Assembly: GCF_016583625.1 (NCBI RefSeq)
Contig: NZ_NRRN01000025.1
Coordinates: 1 to 46,918, forward strand
DNA: 46,918 bases
Source of the DNA: Halorhodospira abdelmalekii
GTDB taxonomy: Bacteria; Pseudomonadota; Gammaproteobacteria; Nitrococcales; Halorhodospiraceae
Direction: 5' to 3'
Shown: positions 40,559-46,918 of the stretch, in pieces
How positions within the stretch are numbered: the first letter of the stretch is position 1
Layout of the letters: every line of letters begins with the position of its first letter
Program-made: the position numbers and the translations under genes
Notes under the pieces: model-generated
Told to the model about the DNA's origin: nothing
Database searches by the model: none
The model's input: the letters and a program-made list of their open reading frames with translations, nothing else

Positions 40559-42355
40559 CTAGGTGCAACGGCGGTTGGCTTTGGTCGCGTACATTGCCAT
40601 ATCGGCATGTCGAACGAGTTCTTCAGCGCTCTGTGCATCATCGGGATAGAGACTGATGCCGATACTAGGTGGGCAAAAGAGCGTGAGCCCCATGATCTCG
40701 AAGGGTGCTGATAAGGCACTTTCGATCTTCTCGGCAACCGGTCGCACTTCACGTGGGTCGGTCAGCTGAGTTACCACGACCACAAACTCATCGCCGCCGA
40801 GACGCGCTGCAATGTCACTGGCGCGTAGACTGCCGCGCAGGCGATCAGCCACTTCAATCAGTAGTTGGTCACCGACCTGGTGGCCGTGAAGATCGTTCAC
40901 TGCTTTGAACCGATCGAGATCGAGAAAGAGTACCGCTAGGCGCCTTGCCTCACGCTGTGAAATAGCGAGTGCTTGCTTGAGTTGTTCTTGTAAGGCGTAG
41001 CGGTTAGGCAGGTTGGTCAGTGCATCGTGGTGGGCAAGATGCTGGAGTTGAGCCTCGGCGCGGCGGCGCTCTTCAATCTCGACTCCTAGCTGGGCGTTGG
41101 CCTCGCGCAATTCCCGCGTGCGTGCCTCGACGCGACTCTCAAGTACCGCTTGAGCGTGGGTCAGTTGTTTTGCCATCTTGTTGAAAGCCTTGGCGAATTG
41201 TTGAAACTCCAGGGGGCCGCTAGGCTGCGCTCGGTGCTTATAGTGGCCTGCTGCGATGGCATCAGTGGCCGCAGTCAGGCGGCGTATGGATAAGACGAGG
41301 CTACGACCAAATACAAACCCCATCACCGCAGTTAGCAGCAGGATGATCCCTAGCGCGGCACCGGTCAGTAACCGCAACTGGAACGCCGGAGCAAAGGCTT
41401 CAGCAGTGTCGACCTTGACCGCCATGCCCCAGCGCAGCGCTGGGATATAGCGCCAGGCGGCAACGACCACGTGCCCCATCTGATCGTAGGTTAGCCCGTG
41501 TCCAGTATTACCGGCTAACGCCTGTTGCAAAGGAGGGGTGAGTTTGGTTAGGGGGACACGGTGGTGGTCGGCCGTCTGTGAGAGGCGCTGCAAAGACGCT
41601 GTATAGAGTACGGCATCATGACTGTCGCGTTGCGCCATGACGATTTCACCGCTAGCGCCTAAGCTGGTGTGACTGTTGAGGACCGGATCGAGCAGCAAGA
41701 GGTCGAGTTGTAGTGCCACGGCCCCAAGCAATTGCCCCTCCTCAATAACCGGGGTGATTAAAAAGGCGGCCAGTCCGCCGTCTGCTAACGGGCAGGGGCC
41801 GAAGGCTGTCAAGTAGGGGGTGAGCAGACGCTTGCTATAAGAAAAACCTTTTGCCAGTTCGGTTTCCTGAAACCGCTCAGAGAGTAGGCTAGTATGCGGC
41901 TGTACCTTGCCTGAGACACTAAAGGTCACAAGTCCTACTTTGTCTATTAGCAACAGGTCGCGGTAACCAGGTTTTTGCATAAAGAATTCGATAAAGTATT
42001 CAAGTTTATCAATTTGTTCGTGTTCGTTTGGTGGGGCGGTAAGAGTGTTGCGAACCAGTTGCGATTTGCTGATTAGCACAGCATCGTATATGCGTTCCTG
42101 CATATAAGAGTCGAGTTCACGTGCTTTGTGATCGGCCAAGATACTCACAGTTGTGACCACGTTTCGCTTTAGTGAGCGTTCAGAGGTGGTTAGGATGTAG
42201 CCGGTTAAGAGGAGCGTTGGCAGTAAAACCAGTAGGATGAAGCCGACGAGAAAGTAGGTGCTGATGCTGCTGCAGGCTCGCTTCGCGCGGTAGTGGTCCG
42301 CTTTGGGCTGTGGTTTTAACGGAGTGGAGCGCCCACTTTTGGGGTTGTTTGTCAT
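40559..42355 (-). CDS. Membrane-bound diguanylate cyclase (dCache-HAMP-GGDEF)
   Basis: About 598 residues. TM1 (YFLVGFILLVLLPTLLLTGYIL) and TM2 (LLTGAALGIILLLTAVMGFVF) flank a periplasmic sensor of about 260 residues that looks like a double Cache fold. A HAMP linker, a coiled coil and a GGDEF domain follow. The active site GGDEF is intact (about residues 520-524), and RASD five residues before it is the RxxD inhibitory site, so c-di-GMP synthesis with product inhibition is expected. The ATG at 42355 is preferred because GGGGA lies upstream; the open frame continues to 42403. It leads a minus-strand run into btuF, btuC, sbcD and sbcC. Confidence 0.9.
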   Translation of the reverse strand: MTNNPKSGRSTPLKPQPKADHYRAKRACSSISTYFLVGFILLVLLPTLLLTGYILTTSERSLKRNVVTTVSILADHKARELDSYMQERIYDAVLISKSQLVRNTLTAPPNEHEQIDKLEYFIEFFMQKPGYRDLLLIDKVGLVTFSVSGKVQPHTSLLSERFQETELAKGFSYSKRLLTPYLTAFGPCPLADGGLAAFLITPVIEEGQLLGAVALQLDLLLLDPVLNSHTSLGASGEIVMAQRDSHDAVLYTASLQRLSQTADHHRVPLTKLTPPLQQALAGNTGHGLTYDQMGHVVVAAWRYIPALRWGMAVKVDTAEAFAPAFQLRLLTGAALGIILLLTAVMGFVFGRSLVLSIRRLTAATDAIAAGHYKHRAQPSGPLEFQQFAKAFNKMAKQLTHAQAVLESRVEARTRELREANAQLGVEIEERRRAEAQLQHLAHHDALTNLPNRYALQEQLKQALAISQREARRLAVLFLDLDRFKAVNDLHGHQVGDQLLIEVADRLRGSLRASDIAARLGGDEFVVVVTQLTDPREVRPVAEKIESALSAPFEIMGLTLFCPPSIGISLYPDDAQSAEELVRHADMAMYATKANRRCT

Positions 42356-42558
42356 GGCGCTGATTGTTCCCCAAACGATAGTAAATCGCATCCCCTGCTG
42401 CAAATTATTTGAATGCAGCGGATTTTTGCTGTTGCCTTGGACGAGCCTCGTTGTCCCGGTTGAACCGGTCCGTTTGCAGCAAACGGCCTCTCTCGCATGA
42501 GGCAGGCCGGCGTCCGGTGGTTATTCTGGGCGTATGGATGTTCTTAATAGGATAGGAC

Positions 42559-42596
42559 AAAAAAATCGAACTTTTTGCAGCTCGCAGCTTAGCTGC
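42559..42596 (-). terminator. Candidate terminator for dacB
   Basis: On the minus strand, GCAGCT and AGCTGC (42577-42596) can pair, and after an A-rich stretch a run of seven T follows (complement of 42559-42565). The T run is about a dozen bases past the stem, so the fit is imperfect. It lies some 80 bases after the dacB stop. Nothing else was seen in the gap 42404-42677. Confidence 0.35.
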
Positions 42597-42677
42597 AGTG
42601 GGTTCGGGGGTTGCCGTGAGGCGTGGTGGTGTTGGTGTGCCGCCGACACTCCTGCGGTAAGACTGTGGTGATGCGGC

Positions 42678-44201
42678 CTACAGGTTGTGAACCCAGCGTA
42701 GTACCGCCTCCTGGAGTTGCCTGCCACTGCCTCGGTGGGCGGTCGGGTAATTGACCAGAAGCACTACGATGACGTCTTCGTTGCTGCGGTTGCGGACGTA
42801 GCCGGCTACTGCCGAGACCTGGTTCAGATGGCCCGTCTTCAAGTGCATGCGTCCGGTCTCGGGACCGTTGCGGAAGCGTCGGTGCAGCGTGCCGTCCATG
42901 CCGGCGAGGGCCAGCGAGGAGACGAACTCGGGGCGCCACGGGCTCTCCCACCCAGCTTGCAGCACTTGGGCCAGTTGCGCCGGTGTCATGCGGGCAGTGC
43001 GGCTGAGCCCCGAGCCGTTGTCGACGATCATACCTCTGACATCGACGCCGAGGCCGGCGAGTACCTGGTAGATCGCCTCTCGCGACTCTTCGAGTGTCGC
43101 CGGCGGACCGTTGCGTTCGGCGGCCAGCGTCAGCGCTAAGTGGCGTGCCGCCACGTTCAGGCTCCATTTGTTGGCAACCCGGATGAGCTTGCTCAGCGGG
43201 CGGGACTCGTTGACAAGCAGTGGCAACAGCATCGCCTCATCGGCCGAGTCGGCGGGGGCACCGTAGCGGACCTCTCCCAGTAGCTCGCCGCCCCACTGTT
43301 CCCAGTGCAGCCGAAAGAGCTTACGGTTGTAAGACTCCGGAGAAATCGCGGTGCGCAGCAGAACATTGTCGCCACAGTTAACCGGATAATCGCCGGCGAG
43401 GATCACCCGCGGCGGGGCGCTGCTGTTGTCGACCGCATAGTGGAGACCTTGCAGCCAGCCGTTACACGAGCCGTGGACAGCACGCAGCTGATTGACGATC
43501 TCTAGGCCGGGCAGCGGCGGGTCGGGCTCGATGCGAATCTGCTGGCTGACCGGATCGGGGATGATGTGAAAGCGCACGGCGTTGGCGTTGACATGAAGCG
43601 CATGCGGCGGCTGATTGTAGGCACGCAGGGGCTGCCCATCGAAGGCGCCGGGATCCTCCCGCGGCAGATCGAAGAAGCGGGTATCCAGCAAGACGTCGCC
43701 TTCGATGCGCTGCAACCCAGTGCGGCGCAGCGCCCCCAGCATACGCCAGTGCTCCTCGCTGACCATGCCGGGATCGCCGGTGCCGCGCAGCACCAAATCG
43801 CCCTTCAGTACGCCGTCGCGCACCGGTGCCGTGGCATAGATGGTCGTCTTCCAGGTATAGGTAGGACCCAGTTCGGCGAGTGCGGCGAGGGTGGTCGCCA
43901 GCTTCATCGTAGAGGCCGGATTGAAGGGGCGATGGGCGTTGAGCTGGGCCAGCGGCTCCGGGTCGCCCACCCGCTGTACCCACAGGCCGACAACATCGGG
44001 GGGGAGATTCTGGGCACGCATCGCCGCCGCAATCGGCTCCGGCAGACGATCACCGGAGGCGCCTGCTGGGGCAGCCAACAGTAGCAACAGGAGCGGCAGC
44101 AGGAGCGGCAATGCAATGCGCAGCGGGATTGGCAAATGTGCCCGCCGTGCAGCACCGCACAAGGGTCTGGGTGAGGAGAGAGGCAGCGCTACACTCGGCA
44201 T
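42678..44201 (-). CDS. dacB: D-alanyl-D-alanine carboxypeptidase/endopeptidase (PBP4)
   Basis: A 507-residue class C penicillin-binding protein that trims peptide cross-links in periplasmic peptidoglycan. The signal peptide has a very leucine-rich core (about residues 28-45). The serine nucleophile is S97 in the STMK tetrad (97-100), the second motif is SGL within DNGSGLSRT, and the third is KTGHLNQV. Length is normal for PBP4 with its inserted domains. The ATG at 44201 has no clear ribosome site. The neighbours on both sides are unrelated, so it is probably monocistronic. Confidence 0.94.
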   Translation of the reverse strand: MPSVALPLSSPRPLCGAARRAHLPIPLRIALPLLLPLLLLLLAAPAGASGDRLPEPIAAAMRAQNLPPDVVGLWVQRVGDPEPLAQLNAHRPFNPASTMKLATTLAALAELGPTYTWKTTIYATAPVRDGVLKGDLVLRGTGDPGMVSEEHWRMLGALRRTGLQRIEGDVLLDTRFFDLPREDPGAFDGQPLRAYNQPPHALHVNANAVRFHIIPDPVSQQIRIEPDPPLPGLEIVNQLRAVHGSCNGWLQGLHYAVDNSSAPPRVILAGDYPVNCGDNVLLRTAISPESYNRKLFRLHWEQWGGELLGEVRYGAPADSADEAMLLPLLVNESRPLSKLIRVANKWSLNVAARHLALTLAAERNGPPATLEESREAIYQVLAGLGVDVRGMIVDNGSGLSRTARMTPAQLAQVLQAGWESPWRPEFVSSLALAGMDGTLHRRFRNGPETGRMHLKTGHLNQVSAVAGYVRNRSNEDVIVVLLVNYPTAHRGSGRQLQEAVLRWVHNL

Positions 44202-44425
44202 CGGAAGGTATCTGCTTCTACTGACGGCCCGTGAGTAAGCGATCGCCCGATCGACGACCGCCTTCCGTGCAGTCTATCAAATTGCTGCTAGGGCAGTGCG
44301 GTTACGTGTCCTCTTTGACGTCCGGGGCCATGGATAGCGGCAGGATGCTGTCACGAACCTGCTGAGTATACCCGCTCATGCTGCTCTCGCTTCGCTAGTT
44401 AAGCTCGGTTATCTTAGTCCATCCG

Positions 44426-44457
44426 TTATTTAAGGGAGGGGCGCTTTGCTTAAATAA
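44426..44457. promoter_or_regulatory. Perfect 9-bp inverted repeat before the fic gene, possible operator
   Basis: TTATTTAAG (44426-44434) and CTTAAATAA (44449-44457) are exact complements spaced by 14 bases. They lie 22 bases before the fic start in an otherwise GC-rich area. The AT-rich arms suit a dimeric repressor site or a promoter element. No other structure was found in 44202-44479. Confidence 0.55.
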
Positions 44458-44479
44458 GCACTGGACGCCATCATGAACT

Positions 44480-45661
44480 ATGAGCGACTTCGCCCCCAAC
44501 CAACGCCTGGGCCGCATGGTGGAAACACCCGTTGCGGGAGAGATGGTGCGCGCTTTCGTGCCACCTCCGCTGCCGCCCGTGCCGACAATCGACGTGCTGG
44601 CGCTTCTGGACCGGCTCAGCCTTGCCGAGCGCGCCCTTGGACGGTTGGACGGCATCACGATGCTGCTGCCGCGTCAGGAGCTGTTTCTCTATATGTATGT
44701 CCGCAAGGAGGCGGTGCTTTCCTCACAGATCGAAGGAACGCAATCGACACTCTCCGATCTGCTGCGCTTCGAGACCGAAGCAGAGGCCGGTCAGCCGATT
44801 GACGATATCCGCGAGGTATCGAATTACGTCGATGCCATGGTGTATGGGTTGGAACGGCTGCAGGAACTGCCGCTGTCCCTGCGATTGATCCGCGAGATGC
44901 ATGCGCGCCTGTTGCAAAGCGGGCGTGGCGGCACCAAGGATCCCGGCGAATTTCGACGGTCGCAGAACTGGATCGGTGGCACACGCCCCGGCAATGCGCT
45001 CTACGTGCCACCGCCGGTCACCGAGTTGGACAACTGCCTGGCCGCTCTGGAACGCTTCATACACGAGGACCAGTCGCGCCTTCCGGCTCTCATCAAGGCC
45101 GGCCTGTTGCACGTCCAGTTCGAAACCATCCATCCGTTCCTCGACGGCAATGGCCGTATCGGCCGCTTGCTGGTGACGCTGTATCTTTGCGCGAATGGCG
45201 TGCTGCGAAAGCCGCTTCTCTATCTCAGCCTGTTTCTCAAAACACATCGCGCGGACTACTATCGCCTGCTACAGGAAGTGCGCGAACACGGGCATTGGGA
45301 AGCCTGGCTCGACTTCTTTCTTGCCGGCGTGGCCGAAACGGCGAACCAAGCATTCGACGCCGCTACGCGGATTGTCGACCTGTTCAAGGTGGATCGCGAG
45401 CGTATCACGGACAAAAGCGACCGCGCCGGTTCGTCACTACGCATCCTTGAGCTGTTCCAGCGGCACCCATTTCTGACCGCGAACCAACTGGTTGAGCACA
45501 CTGGCCTGTCGGCACCGACGGTCAACGCGGCGCTCGCCGACCTCGAACGCATCGGAATCCTTGAGGAGATCACAGGCCGAAAGCGAGGGCGCGTTTTCAG
45601 CTATCGTGCTTATCTGAAAATTCTTAGCGAGGGCACGGATCCGCTGCCTAGAACCACCTGA
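44480..45661 (+). CDS. Fic-domain AMP-transferase with N-terminal inhibitory helix and C-terminal winged helix
   Basis: A 393-residue protein. The Fic motif is HPFLDGNGRIGR with catalytic H218, normally transferring AMP to a target protein hydroxyl. The class II inhibitory motif SSQIEG (E85) lies N-terminal and should block ATP until relieved. Residues about 340-380 form a winged-helix domain (TANQLVEHTGLSAPTVNAALADL), which may bind DNA or allow autoregulation. The layout resembles Shewanella SoFic-type proteins. No ribosome site precedes the ATG at 44480. Being single and inhibitory-helix-controlled, it needs no separate antitoxin; none is seen. Its isolation beside an AT-rich leader suggests acquisition by transfer, which is inference. 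Confidence 0.9.
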   Translation: MSDFAPNQRLGRMVETPVAGEMVRAFVPPPLPPVPTIDVLALLDRLSLAERALGRLDGITMLLPRQELFLYMYVRKEAVLSSQIEGTQSTLSDLLRFETEAEAGQPIDDIREVSNYVDAMVYGLERLQELPLSLRLIREMHARLLQSGRGGTKDPGEFRRSQNWIGGTRPGNALYVPPPVTELDNCLAALERFIHEDQSRLPALIKAGLLHVQFETIHPFLDGNGRIGRLLVTLYLCANGVLRKPLLYLSLFLKTHRADYYRLLQEVREHGHWEAWLDFFLAGVAETANQAFDAATRIVDLFKVDRERITDKSDRAGSSLRILELFQRHPFLTANQLVEHTGLSAPTVNAALADLERIGILEEITGRKRGRVFSYRAYLKILSEGTDPLPRTT

Positions 45662-45779
45662 AGAGAGGTGGCCAGTGTTATGCGGATCAAGTTTGTCGAG
45701 ATCTCGAATGAGGTCGCTCGGGCGCATGCCGTGGCCGGCTCGACCGGCGCTGCGAAGGCCTCGACCAGAGCGTCGCGAG

Positions 45780-46022
45780 CTATTCTTCCTTCCCCCGAGG
45801 GCTCTGCTCTTGGCGATGGTTAGCGGCTGTGCCTTGGTTGTGCGAAGGTGCCGCAGCCGTGCGAGACTCGGCAGTGGACGCAGACGGAGGGTCAGACGTC
45901 TCGCCGGGGTTCGATGCGCGCCGCTCGGCGACACTCCGACGAAAGCCAATCACGAAGCCGATCACAAAGCCCACCACCACAAGAAGAGCCGCGCCGATAG
46001 CGGCGTAGATCAGAAAATCCAT
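45780..46022 (-). CDS. Small single-pass membrane protein of unknown function
   Basis: About 80 residues. An N-terminal membrane helix (FLIYAAIGAALLVVVGFVIGF with an extra GFRR) is followed by a hydrophilic tail rich in Ser, Ala, Glu and Gln, so the tail is probably cytoplasmic by the positive-inside rule. I recognise no family. The ATG at 46022 follows GGGGG by a few bases, better than the GTG two codons earlier. It is convergent with fic. Confidence 0.6.
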   Translation of the reverse strand: MDFLIYAAIGAALLVVVGFVIGFVIGFRRSVAERRASNPGETSDPPSASTAESRTAAAPSHNQGTAANHRQEQSPRGKEE

Positions 46023-46321
46023 AGGCACCCCCTGAAAACTCCAGCCATAGCTAAACCGTCCTCTGAGTTAGCGCACCAAGGGTGGGGCGCGCGAGAGCAG
46101 GTCGCCGCCTGCGCTGTTTCGTTCGGCCAGAGGGCGAAAAAGAGGCGTTGCAGTCTTCGACCGTATTTATGATAGTACATAGTGGGAGAGCCGTGGTGGC
46201 TCTGCACACTTTCTTCGGGTTTTTTTGATAAAAATAAAAACAACATGCATGCCAAATGCTGATTGCACCCCTGGCATTTTGCCCTGCCCTGCCCGGTTAT
46301 CGGTTGGCTAGCTGATCGTTA

Positions 46322-46747
46322 ATGGCTGTCGCCGGGATGCGCGTATTGGTCGCCGAGGACGATCCGACCAACACCTTGTTGATCCGGGCGCTACTTGAGC
46401 GCTGCGGTGCTCAGCCGACCGTGGCGGAGCACGGCCAGGCGGCGCTGGAGCTTTGGCAGCAAGCCGAGCACGAGTTCGATCTGATCCTGCTCGATATGCA
46501 GATGCCGATCCTTGATGGGGCGGCGACCGACCGCGCTGTGCGCGCGGCCGAAGCCGAGCAGGGGCGTCACCGGCGGACCCCCATCGCGATGCTCTCTGCC
46601 CATGTCACTACCGAAGCGCGCGAGCAATGTTTGCAAAGCGGCGCCGATACCTATATGACGAAGCCTATTCGCCTCGATGCGCTCGCCGAGCTCCTGCGCT
46701 GGGCGAGGCGGGAGCTAGACTCTAGTCTTGCAAAAAATGCGCGATAG
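46322..46747 (+). CDS. Single-domain response regulator
   Basis: A 141-residue receiver-only protein. The acidic pocket EDD (residues 11-13), phospho-acceptor D in LILLDMQMPILDG (near residue 58), S/T in MLSAHVT and the KP motif TKPIRL are all present. It resembles the receiver of hybrid kinases such as the one at 11437-14775 (MQMP, DAYLTKPI), so phosphorelay traffic is plausible. It lacks an output domain. Its last codons and stop lie within the leader of the following IS607-type gene, so the original 3' end may have been replaced. The start ATG has no clear ribosome site. The 299-base gap before it holds a small hairpin (AGAGCC/GGCTCT at 46187-46203) and AT-rich sequence. Confidence 0.85.
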   Translation: MAVAGMRVLVAEDDPTNTLLIRALLERCGAQPTVAEHGQAALELWQQAEHEFDLILLDMQMPILDGAATDRAVRAAEAEQGRHRRTPIAMLSAHVTTEAREQCLQSGADTYMTKPIRLDALAELLRWARRELDSSLAKNAR

Positions 46748-46755
46748 TGTACTCT
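46728..46755 (+). promoter_or_regulatory. Probable promoter of the IS607-type recombinase gene
   Basis: TTGCAA (46728-46733) and TACTCT (46750-46755) are 16 bases apart, 18 bases before the ATG at 46774. The site overlaps the end of the response regulator gene and probably lies inside the left end of the element. Confidence 0.4.
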
Positions 46756-46773
46756 TGACTCATGGAGAACACC

Positions 46774-46918
46774 ATGAGTACAGGCAAGGCGGCGAAGCGG
46801 CTGGGTGTTTCGGTCAAGACCCTGCAGCGCTGGGACCGCGAGGGGCGCCTCGTTCCAGCGGCACGAACTGACAGCAATCGTCGTCTTTACACTGAGGCCC
46901 AATTGCGGGAGTTCATCG
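46774..46918 (+). mobile_element. IS607-family serine recombinase gene (5' end only)
   Basis: The last 145 bases encode the start of an IS607-type TnpA, cut by the window end. The translation begins STGKAAKRLGVSVKTLQRWD, a MerR-like helix-turn-helix with the LQRWDREG block and TDSNRRLYT, which in this family precedes a serine-recombinase catalytic domain. The ATG at 46774 has GGAGA five bases ahead; an upstream in-frame ATG is at 46762. IS607 elements usually also carry tnpB, which would lie beyond this window. Cargo and right end cannot be judged. Confidence 0.85.

Noticed and set aside
42589-43167. Antisense-frame protein of 192 residues over the dacB 3' end
   Set aside because: Arg/Pro/Gly-rich shadow frame on the same strand as dacB, in another phase, with no motif.
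46187-46203. Terminator before the response regulator
   Set aside because: The AGAGCC/GGCTCT stem is followed by its T run only about 16 bases later, so it does not fit a rho-independent terminator.

Overview
The window is a GC-rich (roughly 60% or more), densely coding bacterial chromosome segment. Gene families and arrangement (guaB-guaA-tadA, xseA, sbcDC, dacB, an Ogt-type methyltransferase, phrB, a Prx5-glutaredoxin fusion) point to a gammaproteobacterium. The acidic exported proteins, the SbtA/SbtB bicarbonate pair and the thiolase would suit a halophilic, possibly autotrophic member of the Chromatiales/Ectothiorhodospiraceae type. That placement is an inference from family resemblance; no 16S rRNA is present.

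Layout. 1-4.7 kb: a cysteine-synthase-family enzyme behind a long G tract, a small outer-membrane beta-barrel, a convergent peroxiredoxin-glutaredoxin fusion, and two tandem paralogous exported coiled-coil proteins closed by a strong terminator. 4.7-11.4 kb: acetyl-CoA acetyltransferase and xseA on the minus strand with heptanucleotide arrays between them, then guaB-guaA-tadA on the plus strand. 11.4-19 kb: a 1112-residue soluble hybrid histidine kinase divergent from a cation-diffusion-facilitator gene, a small unknown protein, a PEGA-WD40 exported protein, a glutathionyl-hydroquinone-reductase-like protein and tRNA-Leu(CAA). 19.5-24.4 kb: yjbQ and a three-gene ABC/HlyD export cluster.

24.5-33.1 kb, minus strand: ogt overlapping phrB, a hemolysin III-family gene, a ygiQ relic, a histidine-rich outer-membrane protein behind a Fur/Zur-like promoter, the intact ygiQ, and sbtA-sbtB with its own promoter. 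33.2-42.4 kb, minus strand: a probable operon running diguanylate cyclase, btuF, btuC, sbcD, sbcC. 42.7-46.9 kb: dacB, a Fic-domain gene with an inverted repeat in its leader, a small membrane protein, a single-domain response regulator, and the start of an IS607-type serine recombinase cut by the window end.

No CRISPR array, prophage or defence island is visible. The most unusual features are: widespread short tandem repeats, 7-mers between genes and 9- or 15-mers (multiples of three) inside linkers of conserved proteins; an internally deleted copy of ygiQ joined at a 10-bp microhomology; the His-rich outer-membrane protein under a metalloregulator-like promoter; and two tandem exported coiled-coil paralogs of unknown function.
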